From WHSW01 sp963821345 (lineage in GTDB: Bacteria; Actinomycetota; Thermoleophilia; Solirubrobacterales; 70-9), in the NCBI GenBank assembly GCA_963821345.1, contig CAWGDM010000001.1, positions 744,001-808,000 of the forward strand: a stretch of DNA of 64,000 bases, written 5' to 3'. The notes beneath the pieces are model-generated. The model had not been told where the DNA came from, did not search any database, and worked only from the letters and a program-made list of their open reading frames with translations. A program made the translations under genes and the position numbers. Every line of letters starts with the position of its first letter. Position 1 is the stretch's first letter. Positions 18,242 through 29,224 of the stretch are shown piece after piece.

Positions 18242-18274
18242 GGCAGAAATCTAGCGTATATGGGCATTTCTGCC
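18242..18274. promoter_or_regulatory. Inverted-repeat operator between GlxA-type regulator and DJ-1 gene
   Basis: Perfect 9-base arms GGCAGAAAT and ATTTCTGCC separated by 15 bases (18251-18265) containing the AT-rich core GTATAT. The site lies in the 71-base divergent region, one base from the regulator's ATG. Arm length and spacing would place both arms about two helical turns apart on one DNA face, as for an AraC dimer. Regulation of both genes is inferred. Confidence 0.65.
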
Positions 18275-18311
18275 TCTTGTGACCGGGACCCGATCAGGTC
18301 ACGATGGCGCG

Positions 18312-18932
18312 ATGAAGATTGCTCTCCTCGTTTTCGACAAGCTCACCGCCCTCGACGCGATCGGTCCCTACGAGGTGCTCTCGCGCTTTCCGGAGGCCGA
18401 GCTGCGCTTCGTCGCCAAGCAGCCCGGCGAGAAGCGGACCGATACCGGCGCGCTCGGGATCAGCGCCGACGTCGCGCTCTCCGAGTTCACCGAGCCGGAC
18501 ATCCTGCTGGTTCCCGGCGGCGCGGGCAACCGGCCGCTGATGGAAGACGAGGAGGTCCTCGACTGGATCCGCGCCGTCCACGAGACGAGCAAGTGGACGA
18601 CCTCGGTCTGCACCGGCTCGCTGGTGCTCGCGGCCGCCGGGGTGCTCGAGGGCAAGCGCGCCACCAGCCACTGGGCGTATCGCGACGAGCTCGCCCGGTT
18701 CGGCGCCGAGCCGGTCGCCGAACGGGTGGTCGTCGACGGCAAGATCGTCACCGCCGCCGGGGTCTCGGCCGGGATCGACATGGCGCTTCACCTGACCGCG
18801 CTCGAATACGGCGAGGACCTTGCGCGTGGGATCCAGCTCGGGATCGAATATGACCCGCAGCCGCCGTTCGATTCCGGCTCGCCCGAGAAGGCGGCACCGG
18901 AGCTGGTCGAGCTGGTCCGCTCGGTCGCCTAG
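18312..18932 (+). CDS. DJ-1/PfpI family protein (isonitrile hydratase-like)
   Basis: A 206-residue single-domain DJ-1/PfpI protein. Conserved sites are the Glu of GPYEVL (residue 21), the nucleophile Cys100 in SVCTGSLVLAAAG, and ATSHWAYRDEL. The DALDxxGPxE-like start and CTGS elbow resemble isonitrile hydratases and the sensor domain of GlxA regulators. The start at 18312 was chosen by family alignment; a longer frame from 18279 exists. It is followed by a GC hairpin at 18955. Substrate not known. Confidence 0.85.
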   Translation: MKIALLVFDKLTALDAIGPYEVLSRFPEAELRFVAKQPGEKRTDTGALGISADVALSEFTEPDILLVPGGAGNRPLMEDEEVLDWIRAVHETSKWTTSVCTGSLVLAAAGVLEGKRATSHWAYRDELARFGAEPVAERVVVDGKIVTAAGVSAGIDMALHLTALEYGEDLARGIQLGIEYDPQPPFDSGSPEKAAPELVELVRSVA

Positions 18933-18954
18933 GAGCGCTCCGACGCGCTGACTA

Positions 18955-18973
18955 CGCTCGGCAGCGCCGAGCG
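18955..18973 (+). terminator. GC-rich hairpin after the DJ-1 gene
   Basis: Perfect stem CGCTCGGC / GCCGAGCG with loop AGC, 22 bases after the stop of the DJ-1/PfpI gene. No U-tract follows, so it is either a U-less terminator or a 3'-end stabiliser. Confidence 0.5.
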
Positions 18974-19059
18974 TCGCGCCCGCATCGCTCGACGTTCATC
19001 ATGCAGTCGGTGGGGGTTTGAAGCCCCGCGCCGGCTCGAGGGTTGAAAATAGGCTGCGG

Positions 19060-20580
19060 ATGAGCGACACGACCACAGGAGCACCCGGTGCTCTGACCGG
19101 GACGGTGCTCAGCGGCCGCTACCGGCTGGAGTCGAAGCTCGGCAGCGGCGGGATGTCGACCGTCTACCTTGCCCGCGACGAGACGCTCGAGCGCTGGGTC
19201 GCGGCCAAGGTCCTGCACCGCGAGATCTCCGACCAGCCGGATCAGATCGAGCGCTTCCGCCGCGAGGCGCGCGCCGTCGCCCAGGTCTCGCACCCGAACG
19301 TGGTCGCGGTGATCGACGCCGGCGAGGACGGCGGGCGCCCCTACATCGTCTTCGAGTACTGCGACGGCGAGACGCTCAAGCAGCGGATCGACCGCCAGGG
19401 CGGCCTGCCGCTGGACGAGGCCGCCGCCTACGGGATCGAGGTCGGCCGCGGGCTCGCCGCCGCCCACGCCCGCCGCCTCGTGCACCGCGACGTCAAGCCG
19501 CAGAACGTGCTGATCGACTCCGAGGGCCGCGCCAAGGTGACCGACTTCGGGATCGCCCGTGAGCTCGAGCAGGACGGGCTGACGAAGACCGGCCGGGTGC
19601 TCGGGACCACCGACTACGTCTCGCCCGAGCAGGCGATGGGCCAGCAGGTCGACGCGCGCTCGGACATCTACTCGCTCGGGATCCTGCTCTACGAGATGCT
19701 CACCGGCGAGGTCCCGTTCCAGGCCGACAACCTCGTCGGGGTGGCGATGAAGCACGTCAACGAGAAGATGCCCGACGTCCAGAAGCGCCGCCGCGATGTC
19801 TCCTCGGCGCTCGCCGCGGTGGTCGAACGGGCGACCGAGAAGAAGCCCGAGAAGCGCTACCAGGACATGAACGCGATGCTCGCCGACCTCGAGAACGCGC
19901 TCGAGGTCGAGGTCGCCCGGGCAGGGCGCTCGACCGGCGAGGCGACCACGGTGCTCGACTCGGTGCCGCGGCGCGAGCGCATGGTCACCTCGCGACGGGT
20001 CTCGGTGGTGGGCATCCTGCTGGTGCTTGCGGCGACCGCCGCGGCGCTGCTGATCGCATCGCTGAACGGCGACGACAAGCAGCACAGCGGTGGCAACGGA
20101 GGCACCGAGACCACACCTCCCGGCGCCGAGGTCCAGCTGACCGGCGCCGCCGACTTCGACCCCGAGGGCGACAACGACGAGCACGGCGACGAGGTCAAGC
20201 TGGCGATCGACGGGATCCCGAACACGACCTGGTCCACCGAGACCTACAGCGGCGGGCCCGACATCGCGACCTCGGCCGACAAGAGTGGCGTCGGCCTGAT
20301 CGTCGAGACCGACGACGCGGTCGAGGGCCAGAGCATCACCATCGGCACCACCCAGGGCGGCTGGGACGCGGACATCTACGCCGCCGACTCCGGCCCGCCG
20401 ACCGACCTAGCGGGATGGGGCCAGCCGATCGGCACGGTCACCGGCGCCGACGACCAGGAGCAGATCGCGCTGACGCCAAACGGCCCCGCGCGCTACTTCC
20501 TGATCTGGTTCACGAAGCTCGCCGCCGCCGATGACGGCGGCCGGGTCGAGGTCTCCGACGTCGCCCTGAATGCCTCCTGA
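19060..20580 (+). CDS. Receptor-type Ser/Thr protein kinase with discoidin-like ectodomain
   Basis: A 506-residue Hanks-type kinase. Cytoplasmic kinase domain residues 20-285: Gly loop LGSGGMSTV, Lys50, HRDVKPQN at 142-149, DFG at 162-164, and Thr-rich activation loop LTKTGRVLGTTDYVSPEQ. A single membrane helix covers 314-334. The extracytoplasmic part (350-506) has DGIPNTTWSTETYSGG and a beta-sandwich pattern like the F5/8 type C/NPCBM-like domains attached to some actinobacterial MviN-linked kinases; it has no PASTA repeats. It may sense a glycan. The next gene overlaps it by 11 bases. Confidence 0.9.
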   Translation: MSDTTTGAPGALTGTVLSGRYRLESKLGSGGMSTVYLARDETLERWVAAKVLHREISDQPDQIERFRREARAVAQVSHPNVVAVIDAGEDGGRPYIVFEYCDGETLKQRIDRQGGLPLDEAAAYGIEVGRGLAAAHARRLVHRDVKPQNVLIDSEGRAKVTDFGIARELEQDGLTKTGRVLGTTDYVSPEQAMGQQVDARSDIYSLGILLYEMLTGEVPFQADNLVGVAMKHVNEKMPDVQKRRRDVSSALAAVVERATEKKPEKRYQDMNAMLADLENALEVEVARAGRSTGEATTVLDSVPRRERMVTSRRVSVVGILLVLAATAAALLIASLNGDDKQHSGGNGGTETTPPGAEVQLTGAADFDPEGDNDEHGDEVKLAIDGIPNTTWSTETYSGGPDIATSADKSGVGLIVETDDAVEGQSITIGTTQGGWDADIYAADSGPPTDLAGWGQPIGTVTGADDQEQIALTPNGPARYFLIWFTKLAAADDGGRVEVSDVALNAS

Positions 20581-20872
20581 GGGCGGCGGGGTCGGCGGCC
20601 CGCTGCGGGTTCTGCTGGCCGTCTACGGGATCGCCGCGACGATCGTCGCCCTGTGGTTCGGCCTCGTCGGCGCGGTGCTCGGCATCTGGGACACGGTCGC
20701 CGTCGCCGTCTTCTACGTCGGCGCGGCGCTGACCTCCGCCGCCTCGGCGTTCACGGCGATCGCCTGCGCCGCGTCAGGCGACCGCGACTGGCTTCACCGC
20801 GCCGGCGGGGCGGCCCTGGTGATGGCGGTCTGGCTGGTCGGCGGCGGGCTCGCGGTCGCGGCGCTCGACTAG
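20570..20872 (+). CDS. Small three-helix membrane protein
   Basis: A 100-residue protein with three hydrophobic helices (VLLAVYGIAATIVALWFGLVGAVLGIW, VAVAVFYVGAALTSAASAFTAIACA, GGAALVMAVWLVGGGLAVAAL). It overlaps the receptor kinase gene by 11 bases and ends tail to tail with ddl. Not assigned to a family. Translational coupling with the kinase suggests a partner or accessory role, which is inference. Confidence 0.7.
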   Translation: MPPEGGGVGGPLRVLLAVYGIAATIVALWFGLVGAVLGIWDTVAVAVFYVGAALTSAASAFTAIACAASGDRDWLHRAGGAALVMAVWLVGGGLAVAALD

Positions 20873-21854
20873 AACCGGTAAGAGCGCTCGATCCGGTGGC
20901 GCTCGACCGCGAGCTGGACCAGGCGGTCGCAGAGCTGCGGGTAGGGGATCCCGGTGGCCTCGAAGAGCTTGCCGAAGACGCTGGTCTCGGTGAAGCCGGG
21001 GATCGTGTTGATCTCGTTGACCAGCACCTCGCCGTCGTCGCGGACGAAGAAGTCGCAGCGGGCGAGGCCGGTCCCCGCGACCGCCTCGAAGACGCGGGCG
21101 GCGAGCTCGCGGACGCGGTCGATGACCGCGTCGTCGAGCGGCGGCGGCACCAACAGCTCCATGCCGCCCTCGGCGTACTTGGCCTCGAAGTCGTACCAAT
21201 CGGAGGCCTTGGTCACGATCGCACCGGGCAGCGAGGTCTCGATCGTGGTGTGCTCGCCGAGGCCGGCGTTGCCGATCACCGAGCACTCGACCTCGCGGCC
21301 GCCCGCGTTCGCCTCGATGATCACCCTGGGGTCGTGGGCGGCGGCCAGCTCGACCGCGGCCTCGAGCTCTGACTCGGGCGAGGCGACGCGCGAGATCCCG
21401 ACGCTGGAGCCGAGCCGCGACGGCTTCACCCACAACGGCCGGCCCATCGCCGCGGCGTGCTCGCGCCAGCCGGGCTCGCCGACCTCGCAGAACTCGACCT
21501 GCGGCAGCTCCCAGAAGGCGAGCAGGCGCTTGCAGACCAGCTTGTCCATCGCCACCGCCGCGGCGAGCACGCTCGGGCCGGCGTAGGCGACGTCGAGCGA
21601 CTCGAGCAGCCCCTGAACCGAGCCGTCCTCGCCGAACGGCCCGTGGAGGACGGGAAAGGCGACGTCGCAGCCGAGCAGCCCGCCGGCGGGGCTCATCTGG
21701 ACCTCGTCGCCGTTCGCGGTCCAGCGGCCGTCGCGGTCGATCAGCACCTCGGTCACCTGGTGTCCGGCCTCGCGCAGCCCGGCTGCGACCGAGGCGCCCG
21801 AGCGCAGCGAGACATCGTGCTCGGAGGAGCGGCCGCCGGAGATCACCGCGACGT

Positions 21855-21858
<4 letters not shown>
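20869..21858 (-). CDS. ddl: D-alanine--D-alanine ligase
   Basis: A 329-residue ATP-grasp enzyme joining two D-alanines for peptidoglycan. Motifs: GGRSSEHDVSLRSGASVA (first D-Ala site), HGPFGEDGSVQGLLE, AMDKLVCKRLL, KPSRLGSSVGISRV, and the metal site EINTIPGFTETSVF. The GTG start at 21858 overlaps the pknB stop (GTGA), making it the last gene of the cell-wall signalling operon. The intact canonical sites indicate this is the housekeeping Ddl; a divergent paralogue lies at 51828. Confidence 0.95.
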
Positions 21859-23698
<1,840 letters not shown>

Positions 23699-23699
<1 letters not shown>

Positions 23700-25166
23700 C
23701 AGTTGAGCAGCGACTCCATCACCTGGGTGGCGATCGGGCCGGCGACCTCGCCGCCGAAGCAGCCCTGGCAGCGCTCGAGCATCACCGCGACGGCGATCTG
23801 CGGGTCGGCCGCCGGGGCAAAGCCGATGAACCAGGGCCGGTTGATCCCGTTCTCGACGTCGACCTCGGCGGTACCGGTCTTGCCGGCGAACGGGATCCCG
23901 CCGACCGTCAGCCCCGCCGCCGTGCCCTCCTCGGTGACGTGGGTCATCATCTCGGTCACCTGATTGGCGGTCTCCGAGGAGACGACGTCGGACTGCTCTG
24001 ACGGGTCGAGCTCCTGGATCGTGCGCCCGTCGGGATCCTTGGCCGACTGCAGGAACGTCGGTTTCATCAGCTTGCCGTCGTTGGCGATCGTCGCCGCGAC
24101 CTCGGCCATCTGCATCGGCGTCACCAGCAGCCGCTCCTGGCCGATCGCCACCCGGCCGATGTCGATCGCGTCGCCGGCGCCGAGCAGCTTGCCGCTTTCG
24201 TAGACGCCGCTTGGCGCCATCTGGATGTCCGGGTAGTCGAGCTCGGGGTCGTGGAAGAACCCGAACCGGTCCATGTACTCGAACATCGTCTCGGTCCCCA
24301 GCTTTTCGCCGACCTGGGCGAAGTAGGTGTTGACCGAGTGGGTGAGGGCGAAGTCCATGTCGATCTCGCCGAAGGTCTCGCCGCCGGCGTTCTGCGAGCG
24401 GCACCCCGTCGATCTCGAGCCCGGTCTGGCCGCTGAGCATGGTGTCGGGCTGGAACTCACCCGAATCGAGCGCCGCCGCCGCGGTCACCACCTTCATTGT
24501 CGATCCGGGCTCGTAGGTGCTCTGGGTCGGGCGGTTGACCAGCGGAGCCGACTCGTCCTCGGACAGGCGGCTGAACTCGTCCGGGTCCTTGACCGCGTTC
24601 GGGTCGTAGCCCGGCACCGAGGCCATCACCTTGACCGCGCCGGTCGAGGGCTCGATCGCGACGACCGAGCCGCCGGCGCCGCTCGCCCCGGGGGTCGCGG
24701 CGATCGCCGACTGCAGCTGCTCGAGCGCCAGCTGCTGGGCGCCGGCGTCGAGGGTGAGGGTGATGTCGGCGCCCTCCTGGGGGTTGTTGGCGAGCTGGTC
24801 GATGATCGACGCGAACTCGTTCTTCTCGCCCGCGAGCAGGTCGTTCTCGGACTGCTCGACCCCGATCCGGCCGATGTTGACGAAGCTGTAGCCGATCGGG
24901 TTGCCGAACAGCGAGCCCTGCGGGTAGTGGCGGACGTAGACGGGGTGGTTGCCGCCGCCCTCGGGATTGGACTCGGCGATCAGGACGCCGTCGGCGGTCG
25001 TGATCGAGCCGCGCGGCACCTGCTGCTCCTCGATCAGCGGGCGGCGGTTCTGGGTCCGATCCTGGAGCGCGTCGGCGTCGAACACGGCCCACTTCGAGGT
25101 GAAGTAGACGAGCAGCCCGAACAGCAGCAGGACGAGGACGTAGACGCGGATGATCGGGGTGTTCAT
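23699..25166 (-). CDS. pbpA: Penicillin-binding protein (class B transpeptidase, PbpA-like), frame break
   Basis: A class B PBP of about 488 residues. N-terminal anchor (IIRVYVLVLLLFGLLVYFTSKW), pedestal with QQVPRGSITTADGVLIAES, then the transpeptidase: SxxK as STMKVV (YEPGSTMKVVTAAAAL), SVN in THSVNTYFAQ, and KTGTAEV. A single extra base near 24395 shifts the frame after LEIDGVPL; the rest (QNAGGETFGEIDMDF) runs in the other frame. It pairs with the neighbouring SEDS protein as polymerase plus crosslinker. Its ATG overlaps the ftsW stop. Confidence 0.93.
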
Positions 25167-26531
25167 GCCGGCAGCCCCGCGAGGTCGATCGGGTCGTTGG
25201 CGAGCGGATCGGAGGGCGGGCGGCGGGCGCGGTCGGAGACCAGCAGCAGCAGCGCCAGCAGGATCATGTTGGCGACGATCGAGCTGCCGCCGAACGAGAC
25301 GAAGGGGAGGGTCACCCCGGTGAGCGGGATCACCTTCGTCACCCCGCCGATGATCACGAACGCCTGGAGCGCGAACACCGCGGTCAGCCCGGTGGCCAGC
25401 AGCTTCGAGAACGCGTCCGGGGCCATCACCGCGGTCTTGAAGCCGCGAGCGGCGATCAGCGCGTAGATCAGGATCAGCCCGCAGGCGCCGAACAGCCCGA
25501 GCTCCATCGTGATCACCGCGAAGATGAAGTCGGTGTGCGGCGCCGGCAGGATCGAGCCGCAGTCGGGGAACGGCTGGTGGCAGTTGGGCGCGAACGGGCC
25601 CGGCAGCTTCAGCAGCGACTCACCCAGCCCCTGGCCGAACAGGCCGCCGTCGGCCTGGGCGAACAGCGACTGCTGCACCTGGCCGGCGCCCTCGGGAGCG
25701 TCGCGGCCGAACGGGTCGAGCCAGATCTCGAAGCGGTCGTGGACGTGGGGGATGGTCGAGCCGATCGCGTAGGCGCCGATCGCGAAGATCACCAGCCCGA
25801 TGAGCACGTAGGAGAAGCGCCCGGTGGCTACGTAGAGCAGCGCCAGGAAGGCGCCGAAGAACATCAGCGAGCTGCCCAGGTCCTTGATGAAGACCAGCAT
25901 CAGCATCGCCGCGCCCCAGACGACCAGCAGCGGGCCGAAGTGCTTCAGCGGCGGAATCGTCAGGCCGAGGAAACGCCGCGCGGCGACCGAGAGCATCTCG
26001 CGCTTCTCCGCCAGGTAGCTGGCGAGGAAGATGACGATGCAGATCTTCGCCAGCTCGGCGGGCTGGAACTGGATCGGCCCGATGTCGACGCTCAGGTAGG
26101 CGCCGTTGACGGCGTGTGCGGGTGATGTACGGCGCCAGCAGCAGCAGGATCCCGGCGGTCGCGATCAGGTAGCGGTAGCGCTCGAGCACGTGGTAATCGC
26201 GCAGGACGAGGATCGTGAGGCAGAAGAGCACCAGCCCGAGCACGAACACGGAGGCCTGGTCGAAGGCGAGCTTGTCGTCGATCCGGTAGATGACCACCAG
26301 GCCGATCGCGGCGAGCAGGGCGCAGAGCGGGAACAGGTACGGGTCCGCGTAGGGCAGCCGGATGCGCAGGAAGATGTGGGCGGCAAGGCAGAGGGCGAGG
26401 AAGTAGCCGGCGTAGGTGAGGCTGACGTTCGAGACCTCGTTGTCCTTGACGATGAACACGGCGGCAAAGCCGGCCGCGACGATCACCGCGACCGGCACCA
26501 GCGCGAGCAGCTCTCGGTTGCGGGCGCTCAC
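25163..26531 (-). CDS. ftsW: FtsW/RodA-type SEDS glycosyltransferase, frame break
   Basis: A SEDS-family protein of about 455 residues with ten or more membrane helices, polymerising lipid II together with a class B PBP. Signature segments: VFIKDLGSSLMFFGAFLALLYVATGR (with the catalytic-loop Asp), TDFIFAVITMELGLFG and PLTGVTLPFVSFGGSSIVANMILLALLL. A single extra base near 26117 breaks the frame after LLLLAPYITR; HAVNGAYLSVDIGPIQFQPAELAKI follows in the other frame. The GTG start at 26531 overlaps the PP2C stop. In mycobacteria this position is called rodA. Confidence 0.94.
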
Positions 26532-27843
26532 TTGTTCTTCTTGCTCTGCTTGCGGTTGGGGTGCTGGTTGTTGTTGTTGTTGTTGTTCGCGTTGCTGCCG
26601 CCGGCGTTGCTGCCTTGCTGCTGGCCGTTCGCCGTCTGGTTCTGGTGCTGATTCGTCTGCGGCGGGGTCGGCGGGGCGGCCGCCGTCTCGAGATCGTCGA
26701 GCAGGTCGACGGCGTCGTCGTGCGAGCGCAGCTCGTGGTTGGTGAGCGAGTCGCGGCGGTCGACCGGGACCGAGGAGGCCTGGATCGGGGTCGAGAGCAC
26801 CTCGGTGTAGAGCTCGATCCCGAGCGGCAGGTCGTACGGCAGGCCGCGATACAGGGTCACCCGCCCGCCCTCGTCGATGCCGAGGAAGTAGACCTGTCGC
26901 ATCCCGAGGTACGCGCCGGCGACCACGGCGCCGACCACCACCAACACCGCGAGCGCCTTGGCGACGGTCCGCCACGGGCGGCGGCGCTCGGTGGCCGGGA
27001 CGCGGCGCTCCGCGCTCGAGCGGCGCGCGGCGGCGGCGCGGACGCGCTCTGCCGACAGCCCCGCCTCCTCGGCGCTGGGGCCGATCAGGGTGGCGCCGTC
27101 GTCGGCGCCGACCACGGCATCGGTCTCCTCGAGGCGGAAGGCGACGACGGTGACGTTGTCGCGCCCGCCCGCCTCGTTGGCCACCCGGACCAGCTCGCTG
27201 ACCGCGTCGGCCAGGGTGTCGGCCTCGGCGAGCACCGCCGCGATCTGGTCGTCCTTGACCATCGTCGTCAGGCCGTCGGAGCAGAGCAGGAAGACGTCGT
27301 CGGGGCGGGCGCTGAAGCTGAGCGTGTCGACCTCGACCGCCGACTCGGGCCCCAGCGCCCGGGTGATGATCGAGCGCTGTGGGTGGTCGATCGCCTGCTC
27401 GTCGGAGATCCGGCCCTGGCGGCGCAGTTCCTCGACCAGCGAGTGGTCGGAGGTCAGCAGCCGCAGCTCGCCGTCGCGCCACAGGTAGGCACGGCTGTCG
27501 CCGACGTGGGCGAACGAGACATCGTCGCCCTCGACGATCGCCGCTGTCAGGGTCGTGCCCATCCCCGAGCGGCTCGAGTCGTGCTGAGCGAGGCTGTGGA
27601 TGCGCTCGTTCGCGGTCTCGGCGATCGAGCGGAGGAAGGCCTCGGGTGCCTGATCGCCGCGCTGGAGAGCCTCGGGCTCGAACGACTCGGCGGCGATCCG
27701 CGAGGCGACCTCGCCGGCCTGGGCGCCGCCCATCCCGTCGGCGACCGCGAAGATCGGCGCCCGGGCGTAGTAGGAGTCCTCGTTGGCGGTCCGCTGGCGC
27801 CCGGTGTCGGACTTGAAGGCCTGCTCCGCTACCCGCAGCGGCA

Positions 27844-27844
<1 letters not shown>
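26528..27844 (-). CDS. pstP: PP2C-family Ser/Thr phosphatase
   Basis: A 438-residue PPM phosphatase that reverses PknB-type phosphorylation. Metal-binding residues: NED at 21-23, DGMGG at 36-40, SDG at 189-191 and RDN at 228-230, with GDSRAYLW at 115-122. A membrane helix lies at about 294-315, followed by a 120-residue extracytoplasmic tail that ends in a low-complexity Asn/Gln/Lys region with seven consecutive Asn. The plan matches mycobacterial PstP apart from that tail. It overlaps fhaB and ftsW at its ends. Confidence 0.95.
26567..26587 (+). repeat. (GTT)7 microsatellite in pstP 3' end
   Basis: Seven GTT units on the plus strand, read as seven AAC (Asn) codons in the phosphatase tail. 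This is an AT-containing simple repeat in a roughly 70% GC genome and a possible site of length variation. Confidence 0.9.
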
Positions 27845-28326
<482 letters not shown>

Positions 28327-28332
28327 TGGTCT

Positions 28333-29121
28333 CTATTGCTCGACGTCGAATATGAAGCGGACCGTCCCCAGCACGACCTCGTCACCGGGGCTGAGCCGCG
28401 AGGCGTCGACCTGGCGGCCGTTGACCTTCACCCCGTTCGTCGATCCAAGGTCGACGATCTGCCAGTCGCCGGTGGAGCCGCGGCGCAACTCGGCGTGGCG
28501 GCGGGAGACGTTCGGGTCGTTGAGCACGCAGTCGCACTCGCGCGAGCGGCCGAGCGACGCGGTCGGCCCGTCGAGCACGTAGCGGCGGTCGTCGAGCGAG
28601 ACGATCGCCTTGGTCTCGGTCAGGTGCGCGACCGAGCGGCGCTTGCGCGACTTGGTGTCCTTGGGCGGTACCGAGTAGACCATCGTGTGGCCCTGCTCGC
28701 CCTGCTCGGGCGCCTCGCCCTGACGCGCCGGCGGCTTCACCAGCCGCGTCTGGATCCCGAACTCCCCCAGGCGCAGGCGCTCGTCGGACTCGAGGTGGAC
28801 CTCGGGGCGGGTGAGCAGCGCGTAGTCATGGCGGCGGGCGTGCTCGAGCAGGTAGGCCGACAGCTCCTGCTCGAGCGAGCGCTCGTAGCCCTCGAGCCGC
28901 TGGCGGTCCTCGGTCGAGAGCCAGACCGTGTACTGGTTGGGCACGTAGACCCTCGACACCGAGGCGGTCCGGTGCGCGTCCATCTCCTTGGCGAGCTTGC
29001 GCGCGATCTCGACCGGCTGGACCTGAGACGAGAAGGCACGGCTGAAGACCCCTTCGACGAGGTTCTCTATCCGCTGCTCGAGGTTGCGTAGGACGCTGAT
29101 GATTCCGTCTCTCTCGGGCAC
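28333..29121 (-). CDS. fhaA: FHA-domain protein FhaA (DUF3662 plus FHA)
   Basis: A 262-residue cytoplasmic protein: N-terminal DUF3662 domain (ENLVEGVFSRAFSSQVQPVEIARKLAKEMDAHR, then VYVPNQYTVWLSTEDRQRLEGYE), a linker, and a C-terminal FHA domain (ASLGRSRECDCVLNDPNVSRRHAEL, GSTNGVKVNGR). In mycobacteria FhaA binds phosphorylated MviN/MurJ and regulates late peptidoglycan precursor steps. The GTG at 29121 heads the fhaA-to-ddl operon; no close -10 element is seen, so its leader may be longer. Confidence 0.93.
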   Translation of the reverse strand: MPERDGIISVLRNLEQRIENLVEGVFSRAFSSQVQPVEIARKLAKEMDAHRTASVSRVYVPNQYTVWLSTEDRQRLEGYERSLEQELSAYLLEHARRHDYALLTRPEVHLESDERLRLGEFGIQTRLVKPPARQGEAPEQGEQGHTMVYSVPPKDTKSRKRRSVAHLTETKAIVSLDDRRYVLDGPTASLGRSRECDCVLNDPNVSRRHAELRRGSTGDWQIVDLGSTNGVKVNGRQVDASRLSPGDEVVLGTVRFIFDVEQ

Positions 29122-29224
29122 GCAGAAGCCGCGCCTGCCCGGTGTGGGGGAAGGAAATCCTAGAGGCTAGATGGGCGTTGGCCGTACATCTGGCCTCGAG
29201 GCTAGGGCGCGGTTCGACCCCTGC

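Noticed and set aside
19010..19045. GAAGCCCCGCGCCGG before the receptor kinase as a repeat relic
   Set aside because: It shares only the GAAGCCCCGC word with copy B; no covarying stem or CCTCAC end.
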